From: Bin22 sp965207275
GTDB taxonomy: Bacteria > Chloroflexota > Dehalococcoidia > Lucifugimonadales > UBA3495
Assembly (NCBI GenBank): GCA_965207275.1
Contig: CBDBMH010000001.1
Location: forward strand, 1,116,001 to 1,180,000
Length of the DNA: 64,000 bases
Reading direction: 5' to 3'
Positions 35,094 through 43,379 of the stretch are shown here, piece after piece. A program made the position numbers and the translations under genes. How positions within the stretch are numbered: position 1 is the stretch's first letter; every line of letters starts with the position of its first letter. The notes under the pieces are model-generated. The model made no database searches. It saw only the letters and a list, made by a program, of their open reading frames with translations, and was not told the DNA's origin.

Positions 35094-36863
35094 CTACACC
35101 GGCCGGTAGCGGTTTACTATGGGCAGCCGCCGGTCCTTGCCGAAGGCCCTGGGCGTAATTTTCACCCCCGGCGGGGCCTGGCGGCGCTTGTATTCGTTGC
35201 GGTCCACGAAGGTTATGACCTGGCGGACCGCCGCCGCATCGTGGCCCATCTCCGCCATTTCCTCGTAGCTGTAGTCCTCTTCCACGTAGGCCTTTACTAT
35301 GGGGTCAAGCTGCTCGTAGGGCGGCAGCGTGTCCGCGTCCAGCTGGTCGGGACGCAGTTCGGCGCTGGGTGGCTTGTCGATAATGGCCCGGGGTATGGGG
35401 GACCTGGCCCCGTTGGTTCCGAAGCCATTTTCGTTCCGCCAGCAGCACAGGTCGTACACCAGGGTCTTGGGCACGTCCTTGATGACCGCGAAACCGCCGG
35501 CCATGTCGCCGTAAAGGGTTGCGTAGCCCATGGCCATCTCGCTTTTATTGCCCGTGGTCAGGACAATCCAGCCGAACTTGTTGGAAATGGTCATCAGAAC
35601 GTTGCCGCGAATGCGGGCCTGCACGTTCTCCTCGGCCACGTTGGCCGTCGTGCCCTCGAAGTAAGGCTCCAGCATATCGGCGAAGGCCAGGTGGGCCGGT
35701 TCAATGGGAACTACCCAGCAGGCAATGCCCAGGTTGTCCGCCAGCTCTCTGGAGTCGCTGACACTGCCCTCGGAGGAGTAGCGGGAGGGCATGGTGACGC
35801 CCACCACATTTTCGGGGCCCAGGGCGTCGGCGGCCACGGTGGCGGTCAGCGCGGAGTCGACGCCCCCGGAAAGGCCCACCAGGGCCCGGGAAAAGCCGCT
35901 CTTGCGGATGTAGTCCCGGGCGCCGGTGACCAGGGCGTGGTATACCTCCTCCACCGGGCCCATCACCGGGGCCATGGGGTCCGCTTCCAGGCGAGGACGG
36001 TCAACGGCGTTGTATTCGGAAACCTGCGCCGTCCTGGCCTCGCCGATCTCCCGCAGGATGGTGGGGTTCTCCTTGCGGGACAGGGGCGTCCGCAGCCGGG
36101 ACCGGAAGACGGCCTCGATATCCAGGTCGATGACCAGCAGGTCTTCGGCGAAGGAAGGGCCGCGGGCAATTACCTCGCCCGTCATGTCGCAGACCAGGCT
36201 GGCCCCGTCGAATACCAGTTCGTCCTGTCCGCCCATCAGGTTCAGGTAGGCCACGAAGAGGCCGTTGTCGGCGGCCCGGGTGGCAATCATCTTCTCCCGG
36301 TATGCCGCCTTCCCGGCGTGGAAGGGCGAACCGTTGATGTTGACGATTAGTTCGGCGCCGGCTTCCCGCTGCACGGCGATGGGTCCCACCGGGTACCAGA
36401 TGTCCTCGCAGATGTTGACGCCCACACCCACGCCGTTGATGCGGTAGACGGGACAATCGGTCCCCCGGCGGAAGTAGCGGTCTTCGTCGAACACGCCGTA
36501 ATTGGGCAGGTACATCTTGCGGTAGCTGTCGATCAGCTTGCCGTCATAGCCCACGGCGGCGGCGTTGGCGATGTCCGTGCCTGTGGCCGAATCGCCCGCC
36601 TCCACGTAGCCCACCACGACGGCGATGTCCCTGGCCGCAGCCACCACCCGCCGCATGGCAGCCTCGTTGGCCTGCAGGAAGGAGGTCTTGAACAGCAGGT
36701 CCTCCGGCGGGTAACCGGTGATGGCCAGCTCGGGGAAGGCCACCAGGTCGGCCCGGCGCTCCCGCGCCCGCTCCACGTACTCGATGATACGGGCGGTATT
36801 GCCGTCGATGTCGCCAACCGTGGGATTCAGCTGGGCCAGGGCGAGGCGAAAGGTTCGAATCAT
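35094..36863 (-). CDS. nadE: glutamine-dependent NAD+ synthetase
   Basis: 589 residues, two domains. The N-terminal nitrilase-like glutaminase has its Glu-Lys-Cys triad: Glu45 (AFPELAITGYP), Lys116 (YRKMYLPNYG) and Cys152 (VNICEDIWYP). The C-terminal synthetase has the ATP-pyrophosphatase loop VGLSGGVDSALTATVAADAL and the motifs TTGNKSEMAMGYATLYGDM and AVIKDVPKTLVYDL. It amidates deamido-NAD in the last step of NAD synthesis, using ammonia from glutamine. The length is normal for this fused type. ATG 36863 is the first start in the frame that gives the family N-terminus (FRLALAQLNPTVGDI). Confidence 0.95.
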   Translation of the reverse strand: MIRTFRLALAQLNPTVGDIDGNTARIIEYVERARERRADLVAFPELAITGYPPEDLLFKTSFLQANEAAMRRVVAAARDIAVVVGYVEAGDSATGTDIANAAAVGYDGKLIDSYRKMYLPNYGVFDEDRYFRRGTDCPVYRINGVGVGVNICEDIWYPVGPIAVQREAGAELIVNINGSPFHAGKAAYREKMIATRAADNGLFVAYLNLMGGQDELVFDGASLVCDMTGEVIARGPSFAEDLLVIDLDIEAVFRSRLRTPLSRKENPTILREIGEARTAQVSEYNAVDRPRLEADPMAPVMGPVEEVYHALVTGARDYIRKSGFSRALVGLSGGVDSALTATVAADALGPENVVGVTMPSRYSSEGSVSDSRELADNLGIACWVVPIEPAHLAFADMLEPYFEGTTANVAEENVQARIRGNVLMTISNKFGWIVLTTGNKSEMAMGYATLYGDMAGGFAVIKDVPKTLVYDLCCWRNENGFGTNGARSPIPRAIIDKPPSAELRPDQLDADTLPPYEQLDPIVKAYVEEDYSYEEMAEMGHDAAAVRQVITFVDRNEYKRRQAPPGVKITPRAFGKDRRLPIVNRYRPV

Positions 36864-37500
36864 GCAAACTCCGAGAAACTGTAGTTCCCCTTCCGGTACA
36901 TATTAGCGGTTTGGGTCGGGCGGCGCATCTTGAATTGGGGACGGGACCAAGGCATTCTCCCGCCTAACCGGGGCTGCCGGGTTTCGAAGGCGGCTCAGGC
37001 CACATACGACTGATTCGGGCGCGCCTCCCTGGCGGGAACGCCGCGAACTCCCCAAGACAGGAATCGGCAAATTCTGGCGCATTTCGGCAGGAGGCAAAAA
37101 TGCGCCTTAAACCAGGACCAACCGAGTTTTTCGTAGCTGCAGGACCGGGAAAGAAGCTGGATTCCCGCTCTCGGGCAGCCGATTTTTCAGGAGAAAAATA
37201 TTCTGCGCCCAAAACCGCCCAAAATCGGTTATTTCCCATGAGCGGGCGAGAGCAAGGCGTTCCGGCGGTCAGGGCCATATTGTTAATGGTGGGACCGGGT
37301 CATGCAGGGTGTCAATGGGGAGTGAAAGAAGGGCCAAGTCGCCTCCCAGTTCATCCAGGAACCGCAGGCCCTGAGCTATGCGAAAACGCACCGGTTGAAG
37401 GGCATCCTTCGACCAGGTGAGGATGTGCGGGGTAGATGCAGTACTCCCCAGCCTTCCGAAGGTCCTGGAGGCAGGATATTTCTTGGCGCCTTGCCCCGGC
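36864..37500. other. 637-base intergenic region, hairpins only
   Basis: Between the nadE start and the 3' end of the PQQ-type dehydrogenase gene. I see no supported gene; a 104-codon minus-strand frame (36964-37278) has odd composition and no ribosome site. A perfect 9-bp hairpin GGCGCATTT/AAATGCGCC lies at 37076-37106, and CCCGCTCTCG with related inverse sequence around 37165-37250 may also fold. Confidence 0.4.
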
Positions 37501-38673
37501 TCAACGGCTGGCAGAATTTGCGGGAAGGGGCTCCAGCCGCAGCAGCCGGTCGTCGCCTTCCCGGGGGCTGCCCCTTCCATCCCGGTTGCTGGTGGTGAAG
37601 TAGAGGTAGCCGTCGGGGCCCATGACCACTGCCCGCAGACGACCGTACTGTCCCTGGAACAGGATCTGCCGGGAGACCACCCTGCGGTAATCCGGTGGCT
37701 CCAGCGTCACCCGCTGCAGGTGGGAGCTTTTGAGCGCCGCGAAGACCAGGTTTCCCCGCCAGGCGTCGGGAAGTCCGTTCCCCGTAACGAAAGCCGCCCC
37801 GGCGATAGCTACGGTTGGCGTCAGGGACAGGGCGGCGTCAACGTACCTGGAGTCGCCGGCGGCGCCGGTGACCTCGGGCCAGCCGTAGTTCTGCCCCGAC
37901 AGGAGGACATTCACCTCGTCATCGGTGGCGGGCCCGTGCTCGGTGATGAAGGTGTCGCCGGTAACGGGATGCCAGTCCAGGCCCTGGGGATTGCGATGGC
38001 CCCAGGTATAGACCAGGGACCCGGGGAAGGGATTGTCCGGCGGCACGGACCCATCATCACCCAGGCGCAGCACCTTGCCGGCCAGGGAATCCAGGTCCTG
38101 GGACAGGCCGGGGACGGTGGCGTCGCCGGTGGTGGCGTAGAGGTAACCGTCGGGGCCAAATCGGATGCGGCAGCCGTCGTGGCGGGTGGCCCCGGGAATG
38201 CGGTCGAGGATGACCTGGTGATCGCCGGCCCGGTCGCCCCGGTCTGTGAGACGGGCGATGCGGTTGAACGTTCGCCCTCCCTCCCGGTAGGTATAGCAGA
38301 TGTAGAGATGGCCATTGACAGCGAAGTCCGGGTGGAGGGCGATGCCCATCAGGCCGGCCTCGGAACGGTGAAAGACGTCGATGACGGCGTAGGGGGCCTC
38401 CTGGAGGACGTCGTCCTTCACCACCCGGATGCGGCCCGGCCGCTCGGTGATCAGGATGCGGCCGTCGGGGGTGAAGGCCAGGTCCCAGGGCACCTCCAGT
38501 CCCGCCACCACCGTTTGCACGCCCAGGTCCGGAGGAAGTTCCACCACCTCGGCGGCTACTGTACCGGAAGAATTGCCGCCGGACGCGCCGGAAAGGAAGG
38601 GCTGGCAGGCCGTCAAAACAAAGGCCGATACCAGCAGGAATAACGGAAAGATGCGGGAGGGGATTCGATGCAT
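37501..38673 (-). CDS. PQQ-type glucose/sorbosone dehydrogenase lipoprotein
   Basis: 390 residues. Lipobox FVLTAC23 follows a hydrophobic signal. The rest is a six-bladed soluble-glucose-dehydrogenase-type propeller: VPWDLAFTPDGRILITERPGRI (cited as VPWDLAFTPDGRILITERPG), GLMGIALHPDFAVNGHLYICYT (cited as GLMGIALHPDFAVNG), GCRIRFGPDGYLYATTGDA, YTWGHRNPQGLDWHP and ITEHGPATDDEVNVL with GQNYGWPEV. These are the PQQ/Ca2+ binding and catalytic stretches (HRNPQG, EHGP). It likely oxidises aldose sugars outside the cytoplasm; the substrate is unknown. Alternative: a non-PQQ member of the same fold. Confidence 0.88.
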   Translation of the reverse strand: MHRIPSRIFPLFLLVSAFVLTACQPFLSGASGGNSSGTVAAEVVELPPDLGVQTVVAGLEVPWDLAFTPDGRILITERPGRIRVVKDDVLQEAPYAVIDVFHRSEAGLMGIALHPDFAVNGHLYICYTYREGGRTFNRIARLTDRGDRAGDHQVILDRIPGATRHDGCRIRFGPDGYLYATTGDATVPGLSQDLDSLAGKVLRLGDDGSVPPDNPFPGSLVYTWGHRNPQGLDWHPVTGDTFITEHGPATDDEVNVLLSGQNYGWPEVTGAAGDSRYVDAALSLTPTVAIAGAAFVTGNGLPDAWRGNLVFAALKSSHLQRVTLEPPDYRRVVSRQILFQGQYGRLRAVVMGPDGYLYFTTSNRDGRGSPREGDDRLLRLEPLPANSASR

Positions 38674-38727
38674 AGACTCCGTGTCTCCGTGACTGTACTG
38701 GCCAGATACAACCTGCCCTCAATTGCT

Positions 38728-38912
38728 GAAAGGCAATCGTGTCCTAATCCTCGCTATTTGCTGAGACCTTAGTCATGTCGCCCTGAGCTTGTCGAAGGGC
38801 CTGAAATCCTTCTATTCAACTTGGTTACGGGTCCGAAACCGACTCGTGGGCAGGGGAAAAGATTCTTCGGCTTCCCTCAGAATGACAACTTGCCAAGATA
38901 CGATTACCCCGC
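38728..38912. mobile_element. degenerate MITE copy
   Basis: Left end AAGGCAATCGTGTCCTAA, right end (reverse complement) GGGGTAATCGTATC; interior carries ATGTCGCCCTGAGCTTGTCGA and CTTCGGCTTCCCTCAGAATG, the same order as in the 17.8 and 48.0 kb copies. It sits just upstream of the asparaginase gene, possibly within its promoter region. Confidence 0.55.
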
Positions 38913-39004
38913 AGTTTCAGCTCAATTCAGGCCGACGGCTGATTATATGCCCTATACTTACAGCATACGAAACCCTGTCCCAATTGGCAAAAGGAGAACC
39001 AGCC

Positions 39005-40015
39005 ATGACCAGCGCCCAGAAGCCCAAGGTGTATCTCATCGGAACCGGCGGGTCCATTTCCTTCGTTGGCGACTACCGGACCGACTATATCAACTACAGC
39101 TACCGCAACCGGCACCTGACCATCGAGCAGATGCTGGACAACATACCGGAGGCGCGGGAGTTTGCCGACGTCCTGCCCGAGCAACTGGTCAACGTGGGCA
39201 GCGCCAATATCCTGCCCAGCCACTGGCTGCAGCTGACCCGCCGCATCAATGACATCTTCGCCCTGGACGCCCAGGCCGCCGGCGTGGCCGTCACCCACGG
39301 CACGGCCACCCTGGAGGAGACGGCCTACTTCCTGAATCTGACGGTTAAGGACCGGAGGCCGGTGGTAGTCACCGGGGCCATGCGGCCCCCCACGGGCATG
39401 GGCACCGACGCCGACCTCAACCTGCTGGACTGCATCCGGGTGGCCGCCGCGCCCCAGTCGGCCGGGCGGGGAACGCTGACGGTGTTGAACAACGAAATCC
39501 AGGCGGCCCGGGACGTGACCAAGAGCAACAGCTACCGCCTGGAGACTTTTCGCTCAGGGGAACTGGGCTGCCTGGGCTACGCCGACTCCGACGAGGAGGT
39601 GGTCTTCTACCGCAGTCCCGCCCGGACCCACACGGCGGATTCGGAATTTGACGTGGCCGGCCTGGGGGAACTGCCCCGGGTGGACATCGCCTACGCCTAT
39701 GCCGGGGCCGACGGGCTGGTGATCAACGCCCTGGCGGAAGCCGGGGTGAAGGGCATCGTGGCCGCCGGGCTGGGCGGGGGCAGCTCGTCGCCGGAATTCA
39801 TGGCGGCGCTGAAGCAGGCAGGAGAGGCAGGCATACCGGTGGTCATCGCCACCCAGACGGGCAACGGCCGGGTAATGCGCACCCGCCGCTTCCTGGAGGA
39901 CGGTTACATCGCCGCCGACAACCTCGCCCCCAAAAAGGCCCGGATTCTATTGATGCTGGCGCTGACGAAGACGGATGATCCGGCGGAGATACAGCGGATG
40001 ATGCTGGAGTATTAG
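39005..40015 (+). CDS. L-asparaginase family amidohydrolase
   Basis: 336 residues, the length of class I/II asparaginases. The nucleophile loop is VYLIGTGGSISF (Thr14), the second Thr lies in TH-G-T100-A-T-L-E-E-T. In the classic enzymes this reads HGTDTxEET, with Asp binding the substrate amino group; here Ala101 replaces it. The Lys of the DVTKSNS segment is present. A conserved change like this may shift the substrate away from asparagine, for example to another amide, so the exact activity is uncertain. ATG 39005 with AAAGGAGAA upstream is preferred over an opening at 38789, which lies within a MITE. Confidence 0.85.
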   Translation: MTSAQKPKVYLIGTGGSISFVGDYRTDYINYSYRNRHLTIEQMLDNIPEAREFADVLPEQLVNVGSANILPSHWLQLTRRINDIFALDAQAAGVAVTHGTATLEETAYFLNLTVKDRRPVVVTGAMRPPTGMGTDADLNLLDCIRVAAAPQSAGRGTLTVLNNEIQAARDVTKSNSYRLETFRSGELGCLGYADSDEEVVFYRSPARTHTADSEFDVAGLGELPRVDIAYAYAGADGLVINALAEAGVKGIVAAGLGGGSSSPEFMAALKQAGEAGIPVVIATQTGNGRVMRTRRFLEDGYIAADNLAPKKARILLMLALTKTDDPAEIQRMMLEY

Positions 40016-40104
40016 GCTTCCACAAAGGACACGAATGGGGGACGCAGAGGATTGATTCACGTATCCGCCGCGGCGGACGAATGTTCCCTGTTGCTCGAAC
40101 CATT

Positions 40105-40130
40105 GAGGGCCCCGAAATTTCGGGGCCCTC
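40105..40130. terminator. perfect palindromic terminator
   Basis: GAGGGCCCCGAAA / TTTCGGGGCCCTC, 13-bp perfect palindrome, between the convergent asparaginase and CoA-transferase genes; usable on both strands. Confidence 0.8.
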
Positions 40131-40163
40131 TCATTTGTACTACTTCTTGGACAAGAACGGGGG

Positions 40164-41390
40164 TTAGCCCGGTATGTCGTCGTAGTGGTCGAACTCGGCG
40201 ATTACGTTTCCTTCCCGGAGCAGGGTGATTTCCTCCTCGGTGTAGCCCAGCAGGCTGCCCAGGACCTCCTCGTTGTGCTCGCCCACCTGGGGGGTGGAGC
40301 CCACCACCGCCGGGGTGCGGCTGAAGTGCCAGAAGTCGCCGGACACCGCAATGGTGCCGGCCAGGAAGTCGGGGACCTCCTGCAGCGCGCCCCGCTCCCA
40401 GGGATGGGGGTCCGCCGCCGCCTGGGGAATGGTGTTCACCGGGGCGGCCACCACGTCGTGGCGGGTGAAGTGTTCAATCACCTGGGCCATGGTCATGTCG
40501 GCCATCAGTTCCCGCATGGCCTGGTTGATTTCCGACCCGTTGCGGCCCCGCTCGTGGCGGGTGGTGAAGCGGGGGTCCTCCAGCCACTCGGGGCGGCCCA
40601 GGGCGTTGCAGACCCGGTGCCAGTGGTGCTGGTCGCCGGCGGAAATCAGCACCCAGCCGTCCTTGCAGGGATAGGTGCCGCTGGGGGGCGCCGCCGACTC
40701 GCCCCGGCGGGGTTCCACGCCGGCGCCGTGGTAGGCGGTAATGGGGATTTCGGTGTAGCTGTAGCCCGTGTCGGCCAGGCATACGTCGATGCACTGGCCC
40801 TCGCCGGAGCGTTCCCGCTCGTGCAGGGCGGCCAGGGTGCCGATGGCAGCGTGCAGGGCGGTGGTGCGGTCGATGATGGGTACACCGGCCCGAATGGGCG
40901 GCATCCCGTCCTCGCCGGTTACCATGGCGATGCCCGACATGGTCTGGCCGATGGGGTCGTAGCCGATCTTCTCCCGGTAGGGACCGAACTGGCCATAGGC
41001 GGAGACGTTGACCATGATGATGCGGGGGTTCAGCTCCTTGAGCACGTCATAGCCGAAGCCCATGGTCTCAATGGTGCCGGGGCGGAAGTTCTGCAGGATA
41101 ACGTCGGAGACCTTGACCAGGCGCCGCAGGGCCTCCTTGCCCTCCTCCTTGCGCAGGTCCATGCTGAGGCTCTTCTTGCCGCTGTTGTACTGCACCCAGT
41201 AGGCGCTCTGCTTGCGCACCCAGGGGCCGTGGTAGCGGGTCTCCTCGCCGCCCAGGCGTTCCACCTTGATTACCTCGGCGCCCATGCGGGCCAGCACCTG
41301 GGCGCAACGGGGACCGGCCTGGTGGCGCCCCAGGTCAATAACTCGAATGCCGCTCAAGGGACTATTGCCGGAATTGGTGCCGTCTGCCAT
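40164..41390 (-). CDS. CaiB/BaiF-type class III CoA transferase
   Basis: 408 residues, normal length. Family marks: LSGIRVIDLGRHQAGPRCAQVL with ARMGAEVIKVERLGG, DVILQNFRPGTIETMGFGYD (cited as ILQNFRPGTIETMGFGY), YDPIGQTMSGIAMVTG, and PCKDGWVLISAGDQHHW. Such enzymes move CoA between carboxylic acids (for example carnitine, formate/oxalate or benzylsuccinate derivatives); the acids used here are not known. Start ATG 41390 has GAGGGG upstream on the coding strand; the frame opens earlier (41498), but that part reaches the inserted IS. The upstream region was hit by the tandem IS1380 pair, 95 bp ahead of the start. Confidence 0.92.
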   Translation of the reverse strand: MADGTNSGNSPLSGIRVIDLGRHQAGPRCAQVLARMGAEVIKVERLGGEETRYHGPWVRKQSAYWVQYNSGKKSLSMDLRKEEGKEALRRLVKVSDVILQNFRPGTIETMGFGYDVLKELNPRIIMVNVSAYGQFGPYREKIGYDPIGQTMSGIAMVTGEDGMPPIRAGVPIIDRTTALHAAIGTLAALHERERSGEGQCIDVCLADTGYSYTEIPITAYHGAGVEPRRGESAAPPSGTYPCKDGWVLISAGDQHHWHRVCNALGRPEWLEDPRFTTRHERGRNGSEINQAMRELMADMTMAQVIEHFTRHDVVAAPVNTIPQAAADPHPWERGALQEVPDFLAGTIAVSGDFWHFSRTPAVVGSTPQVGEHNEEVLGSLLGYTEEEITLLREGNVIAEFDHYDDIPG

Positions 41391-41484
41391 CTGAAACACC
41401 CCTCGTTCCTCTAATTTTCTATCAGGCTGCTGGTTTCGGCCTAATTTACCACCGCAGGCGGGAAAGGGCAAGGCGGGCCATCTA

Positions 41485-43374
41485 CCCAAATCCACCACCT
41501 AATGGGAGGAAAAGACCTCGTTGGAGCCAGCGGCAAAGCTGGCTATGATGGTTACGGGACAAACACAACCATCACCAACGAGGTGCAGTCATTATGCAAC
41601 AGGGAGTCCTGCCATTCCAGTATGGGACGGAGCATCGCGCGGGGGGCATGACGGGGCTGTCGGGGTTGGCGGTCTATCTGGAAATGGCCGATGCGATGGG
41701 GCTGGGCGAGTCGATCCGGCGCTACGTGAAGGTCAAGGAGGGCGGACAGGGATGGACGGACCGGCAGATGGTCACCGCGCTGGTGCTGCTGAATCTGGCC
41801 GGTGGAGAAGGAGTGGACGACCTCCGGGTGCTGGAAGGGGACGAGGGTCTGGGCCGGATGTTGGGCCGGGTGGAGACGCACCGGCAGCGGGCTTGTGAGC
41901 GCCGGGAGGAGGGCAGCCGGTGGCGGGGCGGGCGGCGCCGCAGCGTCCCGTCTCCGTCGGCGGTGTTCCGGTACCTGGGCCGGTTCCACGACCCGGTTCA
42001 GGAGGAGGCCAGGCAGCCCCATACGGCGTACATACCCGCGCCCAGCGGCGCGCTGCGCGGGCTGGGGAAGGTCAACGCCGAGATGATGAGCTTCGTCCGG
42101 GACCACCTGGAGCAGGAGCAGGCGACGCTGGACATGGACGCGACGCTGATCGAGACCTACAAGCAGGAGGCGCTGTACTGCTACCAGGGCTACAAGGCCT
42201 ACCAGCCGATGGTCACCTACTGGGCCGAGGCGGACCTGGTGGTCCATTCGGAGTTCCGGGACGGCAACGTGCCAGCGGGGTTCGAGCAACTGCGGGTGTT
42301 GCGGGAGTCGCTGGCCCATCTGCCGGAGGGCGTGGTGAAGGTGATGCTGCGGTCGGACACGGCGGGGTACCAAGTTGAGTTGTTGCGGTACTGCGCCGAG
42401 GGGAGGGATGAGCGGTTCGGAGTGATCGAATTCGCGGTGGGGGCGGACGTCACGGAGGGGTTCAAGCGTGCGGCAGCCGAAGTGGAGGAGAGCCAGTGGC
42501 GCCGGTTGCCCCGGATGGTGGGGGAGTTGGCGGTGGAGACGGAACAGGAGTGGGCCGAGGTGGACTTCGTGCCCGATAGATTGGCTTATTCCAAGAATGA
42601 TCCCGACTACCGTTTCATAGCGGTCCGGGAGCCGCTGAGGCGGCCGCCGCTGCCGGGCATGGAGGATGACCTGGAGTTGTCGGTTCCGGCGATGGAGATG
42701 CCGGACCGGGGCTGGTACAAGATCCGGGGGATAGTGACTAACCGGGAGCTACCGGGAGATGAGGTGGTGCGGTGGTACCGGGAGAGATGCGGGAAGGGCG
42801 AGGAGGTGCATGGTGTGCTGAAGGAGGACTTGGCTGGCGGGAGGCTGCCGTCGGGACAGTTCGGGGCCAACGCGGCCTGGTGGGCGATAGCGGCGCTGGC
42901 GTTCAACCTGAACTCGGCGGTCAAGCAGTTGGCCCTGGGCGGTCAGTGGGTGAACAAGCGGCTCAAGGCGGTGCGCTTTGCTCTGATCAATCTGGCCGGA
43001 CGGGTGGTCTGCCACGCCAGGAAGCTGCTGATCCGGCTGGCCCGGGGCCATCCATCCTTCCCGCTGCTGGCGGGAGCGCACCGGAGAATAGCGGCGCTGG
43101 CCCACGGCCCACCCTGACCTGGGACGGTCTGCGCCACTACCGACGGGCATTCAAGCGACGGGGACTCCCGCCGTAGGGACACTGCGCCCTTCTCCAGGAC
43201 CGGTTGGCATAGACCTCGCCCTGGCGTCGCCGGCCAACGCCCCAATATCCCCTTCCAGCGCCTACTCCTGCCACGCCAACCCACTGCCAACCTGTCAGCC
43301 GTCAGCCGATGCCCCAACCGGCCCAATCAAGGAGCCCCAAAACCATTTTTCTCCCATTAGGTGGTGGATTTGGG
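41485..43374 (+). mobile_element. IS1380-family insertion sequence, copy 1
   Basis: 1890 bp with terminal inverted repeats CCCAAATCCACCACCTAATG (left) and the matching reverse complement on the right. One transposase gene. Left flank TCTA (41481-41484). It is followed after five bases (TCTAC) by an identical second copy in the same orientation; TCTA also follows copy 2. Confidence 0.93.
41594..43117 (+). CDS. IS1380-family transposase
   Basis: 507 residues. DDE transposase of the IS4/IS1380 type: first Asp in ATLDMDATLIETYKQEAL, second Asp in VMLRSDTAGYQ, and Glu in YRERCGKGEEVHGVLKEDL within the Y-(2)-R-(3)-E-(6)-K type signature. The middle has PMVTYWAEADLVVHSEFRDGN, typical for IS1380. 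N-terminal region binds the ends. It is identical to the copy at 43489, so both should be functional. Start ATG 41594 has few alternatives. Confidence 0.93.
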   Translation: MQQGVLPFQYGTEHRAGGMTGLSGLAVYLEMADAMGLGESIRRYVKVKEGGQGWTDRQMVTALVLLNLAGGEGVDDLRVLEGDEGLGRMLGRVETHRQRACERREEGSRWRGGRRRSVPSPSAVFRYLGRFHDPVQEEARQPHTAYIPAPSGALRGLGKVNAEMMSFVRDHLEQEQATLDMDATLIETYKQEALYCYQGYKAYQPMVTYWAEADLVVHSEFRDGNVPAGFEQLRVLRESLAHLPEGVVKVMLRSDTAGYQVELLRYCAEGRDERFGVIEFAVGADVTEGFKRAAAEVEESQWRRLPRMVGELAVETEQEWAEVDFVPDRLAYSKNDPDYRFIAVREPLRRPPLPGMEDDLELSVPAMEMPDRGWYKIRGIVTNRELPGDEVVRWYRERCGKGEEVHGVLKEDLAGGRLPSGQFGANAAWWAIAALAFNLNSAVKQLALGGQWVNKRLKAVRFALINLAGRVVCHARKLLIRLARGHPSFPLLAGAHRRIAALAHGPP

Positions 43375-43379
43375 TCTAC

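Noticed and set aside
36964..37278. 104-codon minus-strand gene
   Set aside because: No ribosome site, no motif, Pro/Arg-rich composition and a hairpin inside it.
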